39,670 nucleotides of DNA, taken from Candidatus Shapirobacteria bacterium. GTDB lineage: Bacteria; Patescibacteriota; Microgenomatia; UBA12405. The notes under the pieces were generated by a model. That model saw only the letters and a list, made by a program, of their open reading frames with translations. It was not told the origin of the DNA and did no database searches. Location of the stretch: positions 1-39,670 of the forward strand of contig VFLE01000046.1 of assembly GCA_009885205.1 (NCBI GenBank), given 5' to 3'. Below are positions 6,354 to 16,100 of this stretch, in pieces; positions within the stretch are counted from its first letter, which is position 1; every line of letters starts with the position of its first letter. The translations under genes were made by a program, and so were the position numbers.

Positions 6354-7186
6354 AATATTATCTATACCATATATATGGTAAAAAAATAGGAGTCACGTGT
6401 GATATTAAAGATAGGTTAACTAGACAACAAGGTTATGGTTATAAAGAATATGAAGTATTAGATTCTAGTGATGATATAGATTATATATCAAATAAAGAAA
6501 TAGAACTTCAAAAAATACATGGATACAGAGTTGATAGGCAATCTTACAAAGAATTAGTAACTAAATATAAATTAAATAAAATGGTATTAAACGTAACAGA
6601 ACAAACAACTACATTTCCTTTTCCTTTGAACAAGTTAAAAGGTAACTTGATGGACACTTTAGGTGTTAAAATGGATAATTCTTTTGGCAAATATGTTTTA
6701 ACTGCAGATCTATGCAACTGGATAGTTAAAAATGCTAAAACATCTATGTATAACCCAGCGCGTTCATTTATCTACAATAAAGCAATGGATGAGTATTGTA
6801 AGTCATTAGGTAAAAAGTCTATGGCAATGGAACATAAGAATCAACCTGAAGAAGTTGAAGTTGAAGTTCCTAATGTATATGACTTGATTAGAAAATGGGC
6901 TGATGATCGTGGTATCTATAGAAATGGTGATACTAAAACTCAGTTTGTAAAACTAATGGAAGAAGCTGGTGAATTAAGTAGATCTATTCTTAAAAACGAT
7001 AGAGATGAATTCATCGATGCAATTGGCGATATGATGGTTGTATTAACCAATTTAGCTGCGTTAGAGGGATTAAAAGTTGAAGACTGTGTTGTATCAGCTT
7101 ACGATGTAATTAAATCAAGACAAGGCAAAATGGTAAATAACACTTTTGTAAAAGAAAATAATAACGAAATAATAGCAACATTATAG
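6350..7186 (+). CDS. GIY-YIG-like / MazG-like fusion protein
   Basis: 278 aa with two recognisable ends. Residues 1-65 resemble a minimal GIY-YIG nuclease module: MKYYLYHIYGKKIGVT (the GIY..YIG strands are degenerate), a basic DRLTRQQGYGY with a candidate catalytic Arg, and a downstream NKEIELQ with a candidate metal-binding Glu. Residues about 175-275 are a MazG-type all-alpha NTP pyrophosphohydrolase: NVYDLIRKWADDRGI, then MEEAGEL (E204, E205, E208), then EFIDAIGDMMVVL (E220, D223, D227), matching the EExxE...ExxD metal site. The middle (about 95-165) is unassigned. MazG hydrolyses NTPs/dNTPs and in phages may alter nucleotide pools or alarmones. The MazG part is confident, the nuclease part moderate. 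Confidence 0.82.
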   Translation: MKYYLYHIYGKKIGVTCDIKDRLTRQQGYGYKEYEVLDSSDDIDYISNKEIELQKIHGYRVDRQSYKELVTKYKLNKMVLNVTEQTTTFPFPLNKLKGNLMDTLGVKMDNSFGKYVLTADLCNWIVKNAKTSMYNPARSFIYNKAMDEYCKSLGKKSMAMEHKNQPEEVEVEVPNVYDLIRKWADDRGIYRNGDTKTQFVKLMEEAGELSRSILKNDRDEFIDAIGDMMVVLTNLAALEGLKVEDCVVSAYDVIKSRQGKMVNNTFVKENNNEIIATL

Positions 7187-7187
7187 T

Positions 7188-7568
7188 ATGAAAGAAAAAA
7201 GTATTGTTTTTAGAGATCCTATCGTAGAAAGAGTTGTAGAAAAGTTTGTATCTAGGTCAGATGTTGGTTTTAAGAAATACGGTCATACTTTACATGATGA
7301 ACGTACTAAAAAAATGAAAGGTCTTGCTAAGTACTTAAACGATGTACAAGAAGAATTAATGGATGCGGTGCTATACATACAAGCATGTAGAGAAGAAATT
7401 CAAGACTTAACTGAAGAAGCGTTGATTAAAGATTTTGAAGATGCCGATTACTCAGCTTTTGATGATTTAGAAGCATTAGAAAATATATCAAACAGCTCTA
7501 TTGGTGATATTAAAGTTAACTACGAATTGGTTGACGTTAAGAAAGAAAAATACGGTCATCGTAACTAA
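7188..7568 (+). CDS. MazG-like conserved phage protein, 126 aa
   Basis: A helical protein containing SRSDVGFKKYGHTLHD and then YLNDVQEELMDAVLYIQACREEI. The EELMDAVLYI helix resembles the EExxE/ExxDA metal-binding helices of the all-alpha NTP pyrophosphohydrolase fold, and the 'R...G..KYG.tL' element occurs in many phage proteins of this kind. The C-terminal half (residues about 75-126) is acidic and unassigned. It starts one base after the GIY-YIG/MazG gene and its stop codon overlaps the next ATG (TAATG). A role in dNTP pool housekeeping is plausible; enzymatic activity is not demonstrated by these motifs. Confidence 0.65.
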   Translation: MKEKSIVFRDPIVERVVEKFVSRSDVGFKKYGHTLHDERTKKMKGLAKYLNDVQEELMDAVLYIQACREEIQDLTEEALIKDFEDADYSAFDDLEALENISNSSIGDIKVNYELVDVKKEKYGHRN

Positions 7569-8026
7569 TGAAAAGGATAAGTAGAAAAAAAGGACCAGTT
7601 GTTTCGAAGAAGGTGATATATGATGGTATCACCTTCGCTTCTGGTTTAGAAAAGTATATGTACAAAGCTTTAAAGGAAGCAGGTATATATACAGAATATG
7701 AAAAACATACTTACGAGTTGTTACCTTCTTTTAATTTTAATAATGAGTGCATAGAAAGACAATCTAATGGTAAAGGTGATTTTATAAATAGAGGAAATAA
7801 AAAAGTATTAAATTTAAAATACACTCCTGATTTTGTAGGTCATGAATTTATAATAGAAACTAAAGGTAGAGCTAATGATTCTTTTCCTTTACGTTGGAAG
7901 ATGTTTAAATACTATATGTCATTAATTGGTGACAAAAGAATGTTATACAAACCTCAATCGCAGAAAGACTGTGATGAGACAATTAGATTAATACTAAAAC
8001 AAAGACAAGATGACATTAAACAATGA
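7568..8026 (+). CDS. DUF1064-type PD-(D/E)XK endonuclease
   Basis: 152 aa. The pattern is that of the DUF1064/T7 endonuclease I-like nucleases: FASGLEKYMYKAL with E28, then LKYTPDFVG with D88, then EFIIETKGR with E97 and K99, giving an E...PD...E-x-K active site; a RWKMFKYYM helix follows. These small phage enzymes are thought to cleave branched DNA (Holliday-junction resolvase-like) or to debranch replication intermediates before packaging. The basic N terminus (MKRISRKKG) fits DNA binding. The start overlaps the preceding stop as TAATG. Confidence 0.82.
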   Translation: MKRISRKKGPVVSKKVIYDGITFASGLEKYMYKALKEAGIYTEYEKHTYELLPSFNFNNECIERQSNGKGDFINRGNKKVLNLKYTPDFVGHEFIIETKGRANDSFPLRWKMFKYYMSLIGDKRMLYKPQSQKDCDETIRLILKQRQDDIKQ

Positions 8027-8162
8027 TGAAAAAGGTTGGGAATTAGCTATTGGTACGTATCCAGGTATTTTATTTGGAATTAGAACCTATCAAGAAGAAA
8101 CATTTGATACTCATGTATTGTATTTACCATTCGTAAACGTAATATTTACTATAGACAAATGA
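8010..8162 (+). CDS. Small conserved-looking phage protein, 50 aa
   Basis: ATG at 8010 (overlapping the end of the nuclease gene by 17 bases) and TGA at 8160-8162 (ATGA overlap with the next ATG). The peptide contains KGWELAIGTYPGILFGIRTY, then an acidic EETFDTHVLYLPFVNV, a sequence style I associate with a short protein seen in many phage replication regions. Without this ORF there would be a 130-base hole in an otherwise gapless operon, which supports its being real. Function unknown; no signal peptide or obvious membrane helix. Confidence 0.7.
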   Translation: MTLNNDEKGWELAIGTYPGILFGIRTYQEETFDTHVLYLPFVNVIFTIDK

Positions 8163-8725
8163 TATATGTAGAAGATGATTTCTTAGATATTAATCTAATT
8201 AATGAATTAAATAATGATGAAAGTGATTTCCAGGAAGTAAAAGCTCCTGGAAAATTTTTTTGGGTAAAAATACCTTCTAATGATTTTGTAGAATTAGTTT
8301 GTAATAAGATTTCTAAAATAGAAAATGCAACTATAAAACCAATATTAGGTTTCTTTAGAGAAGCTAAAGAAGGTCAAGACAATGATTGGAGAATACATAA
8401 CGACTCTATAATAGAAGGTCAACAACCTGACAGAGCTATAGTATTGTATATTTCAGAAAATAATTATTGTGATTTAAACGGCACAGCTTTTTGGGAACAT
8501 TGGAAACATGGAGAAACATTTGAAGATATTGAACCTGAAGAATATAATAGACTATTAATAGAAGATTCTAATGATAGAGATAAATGGATATTAAAGTCTG
8601 TAGTAGGACATAAACAAAACAGAGTAGTATCTTATCCATGTAATTACTTTCATAGTAAATATCCTAATGAATTTCTAAATAGTAGAAAAGTATTTGTAAT
8701 GTTTTATAAAGTAGAGAAAATATGA
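8159..8725 (+). CDS. 2-oxoglutarate/Fe(II)-dependent oxygenase
   Basis: 188 aa with the double-stranded beta-helix iron site of prolyl-4-hydroxylase-type oxygenases: H80-N-D82 (RIHNDS) as the H-x-D motif, the distal His H165 in NYFHSKYP, and R176 in NSRKVFVMF as the 2-oxoglutarate-binding Arg eleven residues later. The hydrophobic DRAIVLYISE strand and the FWEHWKHG insertion fit phage members. Such enzymes are common in marine phages and hydroxylate proteins or, in some subfamilies, nucleobases; the substrate cannot be read from sequence. It is ATGA-coupled on both sides. Confidence 0.85.
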   Translation: MIYVEDDFLDINLINELNNDESDFQEVKAPGKFFWVKIPSNDFVELVCNKISKIENATIKPILGFFREAKEGQDNDWRIHNDSIIEGQQPDRAIVLYISENNYCDLNGTAFWEHWKHGETFEDIEPEEYNRLLIEDSNDRDKWILKSVVGHKQNRVVSYPCNYFHSKYPNEFLNSRKVFVMFYKVEKI

Positions 8726-9402
8726 GAATATGGCATATAAGTGATACGCATAGTTATCACAATTTACTAGATGTACCTAAAGATATAGATATGGTAATAC
8801 ATTCTGGCGATTGTAGTAATCCTAGAGATCCGTATAATAATGAACCTGAGGTTAGGGAATTTATTCATTGGTATAAGTCTTTACCTATTAAGTATAAAAT
8901 ATACGTAGCTGGTAATCATGACTCTAGTATTGAAAAGAAATTAGTTACTAAAAAAGATTTTGAAGACTATAATATTATATATCTTGAAGATGATTTTATA
9001 CATATAGACAAATGGAAAATTCACGGTAGTCCAATGACACCTAGTTTTTCTAATTGGTCGTTCATGAAGAGTAGAGATAAACTAGATAAGCACTGGACGC
9101 GAAGTATAGATGATGATGTTGATATATTAATCACACACGGTCCACCTAAAGGCATATTAGATGTTTCTGAAGATAGGAATCATAATTTGGAAAACTGTGG
9201 ATGTAATGCTCTTAAAAGACATGTTATAACTAGAATAAAACCTAAGTTAATGTTATTTGGTCACATACATAATAATAAAGAAATTATAAATGCTGGAACA
9301 ATGAAGTTATCTATATGTGATACCATATTTAGTAATGGCTCTGTAGTAACAGATGGAAGGTTTGGAAAATTAAGTAGTAATGGTAATATAATAAATTTAT
9401 GA
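8722..9402 (+). CDS. Calcineurin-like metallophosphoesterase
   Basis: 226 aa with all dimetal-site motifs in order: HISDTH (D8, H10), HSGDC (D30), AGNHDSS (N65, H66, D67), ITHGPP (H139) and LFGHIH (H181, H183). The size and order match stand-alone phosphoesterases of the UDP-sugar / cyclic-nucleotide / phosphodiesterase type. Its substrate is not evident. Phage relatives have been suggested to act on nucleotide-like molecules or RNA/DNA ends. It is ATGA-coupled to the oxygenase before it and the small gene after it. Confidence 0.92.
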   Translation: MRIWHISDTHSYHNLLDVPKDIDMVIHSGDCSNPRDPYNNEPEVREFIHWYKSLPIKYKIYVAGNHDSSIEKKLVTKKDFEDYNIIYLEDDFIHIDKWKIHGSPMTPSFSNWSFMKSRDKLDKHWTRSIDDDVDILITHGPPKGILDVSEDRNHNLENCGCNALKRHVITRIKPKLMLFGHIHNNKEIINAGTMKLSICDTIFSNGSVVTDGRFGKLSSNGNIINL

Positions 9403-9617
9403 AAGAAAAAATAGAAAAATATAATAGAAAAGCAATATTTTCTACATTAAAAGATTATGAATTTACATGTAAAGAACATAGTTATATAGAAGTAACTGAA
9501 TGGAATAATGGCGAAGGATTTGATGTAAATGTTTGTAATTATACAGATAAAACAATAGCACTTACTCACGGAGAGTTTAAATTAATTAAAAAACTTATTA
9601 AAAAATTAGAAGAATGA
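9399..9617 (+). CDS. Hypothetical protein, 72 aa
   Basis: A small protein with a basic N terminus (MKEKIEKYNRKAIF), a central beta-rich section (SYIEVTEWNNGEGFDVNV) and a basic C-terminal helix (KLIKKLIKKLEE). No family recognised. It lies in an ATGA-linked run after the metallophosphoesterase, so it is expressed with the rest of the early operon. Confidence 0.75.
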   Translation: MKEKIEKYNRKAIFSTLKDYEFTCKEHSYIEVTEWNNGEGFDVNVCNYTDKTIALTHGEFKLIKKLIKKLEE

Positions 9618-9814
9618 GCGATTTTGTAGAAAGAATGCACGAAGAATTAAAACAATTAAAAGAAAAAAAGGATAAGTTAAACGACTTTATTGATAATAAT
9701 TTAAAATTCAAAGAATTAAGTAATATTCAAAGAATTTTATTAATAAATCAATTTAATGCGATGGACTTGTATTACTTTGCTTTAGAATCAAGAATAGAAT
9801 ATATCAACGATTAA
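9614..9814 (+). CDS. Small helical protein, 66 aa
   Basis: Almost entirely predicted helical, with a heptad-like start (FVERMHEELKQLKEKKDKL) and a second half QRILLINQFNAMDLYYFALESRI. This pattern ('eRm..E..eL...kl..Fi......Q..LL..Q...M..Y...L..R') is widespread among small phage proteins of unknown function. It is ATGA-coupled to the gene before it. A helical hairpin that dimerises would fit. Confidence 0.75.
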   Translation: MSDFVERMHEELKQLKEKKDKLNDFIDNNLKFKELSNIQRILLINQFNAMDLYYFALESRIEYIND

Positions 9815-9823
9815 ATAAAAAAT

Positions 9824-10045
9824 ATGAAAGAACAAAGTTTAGTTGAAATGAAAAATAAAGTTGAAGCACTTATTAGAGTGCTTCAAAATGTTATGGATGA
9901 ACAACAGCATTTAACTGTATTAGCAGCTGGAACATTAGAAACAATTAAATTAATGCCTGGTTATGACGATGCTATTAAAGCAATGACTGAAAAAGCTAGT
10001 AAGGAATTAGAAGAAAGTAAACCAAAACCGGTTTTAAATACTTAA
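9824..10045 (+). CDS. Small coiled-coil protein, 73 aa; last early gene
   Basis: A helical, hydrophilic protein (SLVEMKNKVEALIRVLQNVMDEQQHL; KAMTEKASKELEESKPKPV) ending in a Pro/Lys tail. No catalytic motif. It is the last + strand gene before the convergent terminator at 10070. It begins after an A-rich leader TAAATAAAAAAT. Function unknown. Confidence 0.75.
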   Translation: MKEQSLVEMKNKVEALIRVLQNVMDEQQHLTVLAAGTLETIKLMPGYDDAIKAMTEKASKELEESKPKPVLNT

Positions 10046-10069
10046 AAGTGCTATACACACTAAATAAAG

Positions 10070-10101
10070 AAAGGGGATTCACTTAATTGTGATCCCCTTT
10101 T
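10070..10101. terminator. Bidirectional terminator between convergent operons
   Basis: AAAGGGGATTCAC (10070-10082) and GTGATCCCCTTT (10089-10100) pair almost perfectly, with one unpaired T and a six-base loop. The + strand has TTTTATT after the stem; on the - strand the stem is followed by TTTCTTTATTTA. It sits in the 102-base gap between the last early gene and the end of the late operon and can stop transcription from both sides. Confidence 0.88.
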
Positions 10102-10147
10102 ATTATATAGAAACTTTGAGTATGTTGCTCATTTTATATTGTTTCTA

Positions 10148-13100
10148 TTACTTTAAACCTGGTGATTTTAAACCACCACCTGAAAGACCTGGAGATTTTA
10201 AACTACTACCTCTAGTCGCAGATCCTGAATCTTCTTCTTTATCTTTTATACCTAAATTCTGCTTACTATATCCAAAAATCATAGCTATTCTCTGCCAATC
10301 TTCATTTTGAGAATCAAGTGCACCAGCTATATTTTGTATTTTTTGATAAATTCTATCTACAGGTATGTTTGTACTTACTGATATAAAAGAAGAAGAAGCT
10401 TCTACTATAGATTTAGTAGGTATAACTTTATCTCCTTCTGGATTGAATTCTTTATTATATTCTAATGCTTTTATACCTTTAAGAATCTGTCTAAACTTAA
10501 TACCAACCATTGGTGATATATTAAGTAATTCAAGAACTGGTGCATAAACTCCTTCTGGTGTTCCAGTAGTATCGTACCATTTTATTAATGCATTTTTAAC
10601 AACTGAAAGAGCAACGTAGTTCATGCCCATACCTTTTAGAATATTGTCAGCAATTCCATTTACCGTTCTAGTAATTCTTTGTTTACTATCTTTTTCTTTC
10701 TTTTCTTCATCATCGTCATCATCACCCCACATTATAGCAAATACTAAGTTTTGTAAAGCATTAAACATAATATTCTGCAAAGCGCCGTAATACACGATTT
10801 TACCTACATTGTTAGCAAGACTTCCCCTGCCTTTAACAATATCTATTGCAGCTTTTTTCATAATTCTGGAATACTGAAAAGGTGTATTCATAAATGATAA
10901 AAGAATTCTACCTGTTGTACTTGCTTGATTAGCAGATATTTTAGATACGTCAGCAGATTGTTGGGATTTTTCAGATGTTTGATAGAAATCACTCATCGTC
11001 TTTTTCTCAGCTTGTTCGTCTGTATAACCTTGTTTTTTATATGTGTTTAATCTATTTCTATAAAAACTAGAACCACCAAAAGCAATAGCAACAGCATCGA
11101 ATACTCTAGTAGCTATAAAACCGTTTGTTGAAATCCAATTTACAATACGTCTATATTTATTAATAGAATCATCTCCTTTTTGACTATCCATTAACTGAGC
11201 TATTTCAGACTCAGCAACATCATTCATAAGACCTGATCTTCTGTCTTTTAGATAAGGAGAATTCCAAAGATACTTTACATCTTGCCAGAATTGTTTTTGA
11301 TTAGCAAAAGCTAGTGCAACTTGTGCAATATTATTGTCAGATGTGTTGATAAAATTGACAGCACTTAAAAGTTGTAATACTGCAGATCTAGTATTAAGGA
11401 ACATTACATTTGCTGTAGATTTATTTAACCAGTTTAATAACTTACTGTTAGCACCTGGGTTTCTATTAGTACCACTTTTTAATCTACCTAGCATGTTTTT
11501 CAATGCTTTTACATATTCACCTCCATATACTGCTTCAATTTTGCTTAAGTTTTCTTTAGAGAAAATCTTATCAGCTCTATTCTGCCAGTCTTGTAGATAC
11601 TTAGCTCTATTCACCTTAGATATTATATCATTCATGTCACCTAAGATACTACCAAAACTCCAATTGCTTTCTGGTTCAACATATCCATTAGCTTGTTTAG
11701 AAAGTAAACTAACAGAATTAGCAAAATCTTTTAATTTAGGATTTGTCCTAACAATATCTGTTAAATTAAATTTATCTTTATTATTTATACCAGGTATTTT
11801 ATATCTTGCTTTATCCCATAAATAAACCCTAACAGCTTGATCGTATGTGTAACCTTCATAGCTAGTTTGTTGTGATAATAGTTTTATTATACCTTTATGT
11901 TGTTTAGTTATAACGTCTTTCCAATCACCATACATTTTCTGTCTAGCAACCATAAGTGTTGTCATAGCTTCACTATACGGTTTAATTAAGTTTTCGTTAA
12001 AGAATTCAAGTTGTGCTTCTCCCATTGCACCTTTTCCAGATGCCAATTTATACAACAAACCTTCAAAATCTTCATCACCTGGAGGAAGATATGCAAAATC
12101 TAATTTCTTTCCTTTACCAATGTTCTTTGCTGTTTCTTCTGAGAAAATTTCAGCCTTTGGAATCCCTTTGTTCTCTTCTATGATTTCATTCATAGTAAGT
12201 TCTAAATTAGAATTTCTAAAAGCTATTTGTTTTATCTTTTTAGAATTAGCATCTAAAGCGTCTAAGACTTGTTTCGTTAATGGACCATCAGCATTTTTCT
12301 TAACATGAAAATCAAAACTATTATAACCCTCAGCCATTTTATTTATTATAAAAGTAGCTATTGCTTTATCTGTAGATGTAGACATTCTAGGAACCTTAAA
12401 AGGAACTGTGTCTGCTTGAAACAAATCAGACATTTCTTGTCTAACCTTTTTTATTTCAATAGGATCAGTCTGCTTTTTTAATTTAGCAGTTAACTTATCC
12501 ATTTCTGTGTTTTTTGCAAGTTTTGATAATTTACCATTCATTATTGCTTTATCTATGTCTCTAGCAATAACAGATTGTTGTGTCAGATTTAAACCACTTA
12601 ACAAAGGACTTATTACCGCGTTAGCAGTCTCTGCTAAACTATATTTAATAGCAGAATCATTTTCTTTGTTTGATTTTATAACTGTTGTTTTATAGTAATA
12701 TCCACCACCAGCAGCTTCATTGTCTTCATCAAATATACCTACTCTTACTGATATTTCATTAGAACTAGAACCTATACTACTTTTTAATATACTTTCTTTT
12801 AATTCATCGGTTAATTGTTCTTTTATATTTATTTTTAGTTCATCTATAACTGCATCAACTACATTATTATCAGAAAATTGATACATGTTAATAAAATCTA
12901 TCGCTTTATCTTTTTTAGTAATATAACTATCCGTAAGATCGAGATGTAAAATACCAATACTTTCACCTCCAAACAACTCAACTTCTTTAGGTATTGAATT
13001 ATTGTGTTCTCCAATAAGCAATCTTAAATCATTTATTTTTTTTGGTAAATATATCATACTTGCTAAACCATAAAGATAAATTTGTTGGGTGTTAATAGCA

Positions 13101-16100
13101 CTTGAAATGTCTATCATAGATTTTTCTTGATCATCAAAAGTAGTTACTAAACTTAATATACCATTATGAAAATTTATAGGGTCCATAGATAACCAAAAAG
13201 TATCAAACTCATCTATATCTGAATTACGATCTATACTTGCATCAATGCTTAAATCATAGTAAATATGATCTGAAAGAGTAAGAAAAGCACGACCCTCCAT
13301 CATTTTACCTTGTATATCTAATTTATTTCCTTTCGTTAGATTAGGAGCGTCAAAACCGTATGCATTTACAAATGCAACAAAATCTATTTTTATTAAATTA
13401 GGCATGTCATAAGAACCTAATTTTCCATCTTGAAAACCTATTGTTATATATTCTTCGTCCATGTCTAATTTAAACTCGTCTTGACTTATTTCTTCTTGTT
13501 CTTTTAATATATCTAATTCGTCCTCTCTATTTATAAAAATTTGAAAATTAGAATCTATAATTTCTCTAATATTTCTTATAGGTTCAAGTAAATCTAACTT
13601 TCTTAATTCTCTTTTAATATTTCTTATTTTTTCTTCTAATTCTTGTCTTGAATCTACTTCTAATTCAAATCTAAATAAATTACCTCTATTTAAAGAAGAA
13701 ACATTTTTAATTAATTTAGTGTTTTTTTCTTTACTGTTATTTTTAAAGTCTACTTCATTTTCATCAGTTAATAATGAATATGCTAAATCCATAGAATCTA
13801 TATAATCCTGTTTTTCTTTGACATTTGAAAGTTTAAAAACTTCTGATATTAAAGGTATTTCTTCTGCTTTAAAACTTTGTCCTGCTTCTACACCAACAAC
13901 TTCTCCAACACCAGAATTAAGTCTGTCTTCAAATCTAACTGCTATTGATGGTTTGTAATCATTATCTGATGCTATAAAAAAGTCTCCATTTGTTAAATGT
14001 GTAGTAGCATAACCCAAAGATCTTTGACCAGTACACCATAAAGCATTTGAATTTATATTTCTAGAAGCTAGAGAGTTTAATGATAAGATATTTTCTTCTT
14101 TATCACTTTTATCAAACTTAAATATTTTTTTATTATCAGAGTCTGAAACTTTTCTATTGTTTTCCCAATCAGAAATATATTTTTCATTTTTTTGCATGTT
14201 TAAAAAACCGTAAATAAATGCAGGATTTTTTAATTCAGTATGACTGTAATTCTCAAATACTTTTTTTATTAATTCTTCATCATTATAAGAATCTATAGGT
14301 GTCAAAGTTGTGTTATATTGAGATCTTTTAAACGGTTTTCTTTCAACTACTTGATTTATAGGATTAGAAATATATCTATTAGATAATGCATCATTTAAAA
14401 ACAAATATGCAAAGAAAGGATTTAATTTTAAACCATTAGGTTTTTCATATTTTACAGTGGCATCTTCATTCCATTCTTCTGCACCTGGTTTAATATTATT
14501 AATGTAACCTCCATTATGCCATGCGGCAGTTGGTATTTTTTCAAAATTTTCACCTTCTTCATCTATAAAATTAATTTTAAAATCACCTCTGTACCAAACA
14601 CTTTCTAATAATAACTGAATAGATTCATATTGTAATTCTTGTTTTTTGAAAATATCTTCTTCTCTATAAGTATCATTATTTTTTAAAGCTGTAAAATGAT
14701 CTATATAATTTTGATCGCCTTCATTTATAGCTTTCTCAAGCATTCTATCTATGTAATCTTCTGTATAATCTTTAATCAAAAAAGGATTAATAGCACCATT
14801 GGTATTTCCTATTGGTATATTCATTGAATCTATTAATTCTATTATTCTTCTAACAACTTCCTTTTCAACTTCTTCATAATTTTTAAGAGTATGAAGTTTT
14901 AAACTTCCTGGGGTTGTATCTACAGTATCAGAGTATTGCAATACTTTTACATAATAGTTTTTATTAGAAGTAAAATAATTATCTATAATAATTGTATTTG
15001 AATCACTAAGTTTATCAGTTGGTCTTTTTACTATATCTTTGTAATTGTTTTCGTATTTTTTATTATAACCTTTATAAACGGCAACACCTGAAATTAAGTC
15101 AGATTCTTGATCTAATACTTCAGATAAACTAAATTTAATTGTATCACTAATAACTGGCATAGAATCTACACCATAATAAACATTATTCGCTATTCCTTCT
15201 GATAAAGCTTTTTGAGTTTTTAATAGTTGAGTTTTATTCAATAATTTATATTGACCTTGTCTTTTTTCTTCTTCTAAACTGAATTTAACTGAACTACTTT
15301 TACCTTTAGCCAAATCATTAAGAACTTGTGTTCTAATAACATCATCTTTAAGACTGTTGTATAGGTTAGGTTTCTCTTGACCTATTTGCTCTATAAAATC
15401 AGGATTACGTAGTAATCTTCTCGCTTCTTGAAGAACCATTACGTCTCCAAACAACTCTCTTAATGCTGTTCTTCTATCGAACCAAGCATTAGTTGTTAGT
15501 TTTTCGTAATCTAAGAATTTTGAAATTTCTTCTTCAGGATTAACTGAATTGTATTTTCTTATTATTTTCTTTGCATCTTCTTCAGAGTAAAATGATTGAA
15601 GGAAAACTGCTCTATTAATATCTGCAACTTTTTGAAATTCTCCTTTTTCATTTCTTTCTTTTAAATACGGAGGTATTTTTTTAGAAGCATAACTAGATTG
15701 ACCTGTAACTTCATCTACTGGATTATTTATTACATCATATACTAATTTCCAATTATTATACATGAGTGATTCAAGTCCTTCGCCTGTTTCAAATGTGATT
15801 CTTTTCATCATCACCATAGATCTATCTGCTAGTAACTTTTTAAAGTTTCTAAATTCTAGTGTTTCTACATTTGGAGATCTTAATATTTCATCTGCAACTT
15901 GTCTAGCAACAATCCTAGCTGGTGATTCTTTTTTGATTATAGCTTTAAATACATACTCAACATTTCCAGTAGTTAAATTAAATGCTTTTGTAGGTTTTAA
16001 AGACTTGAGTTCTTGTTTCTCTTCAGGAGTTAAAGGTTCTTCTTTATTTTGTAAATCTAAACCTCTCTGTAAGTCTCTTAGATCTTTTTTTAATTCTTCT

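Noticed and set aside
3846..10063. A 17-base exact repeat AGTGCTATACACACTAA at 3846-3862 (inside the primase gene) and 10047-10063 (before the convergent terminator).
   Set aside because: With this base composition about 0.4 exact 17-mers shared between two places are expected in 40 kb by chance, so it is not evidence for an attachment site or origin.
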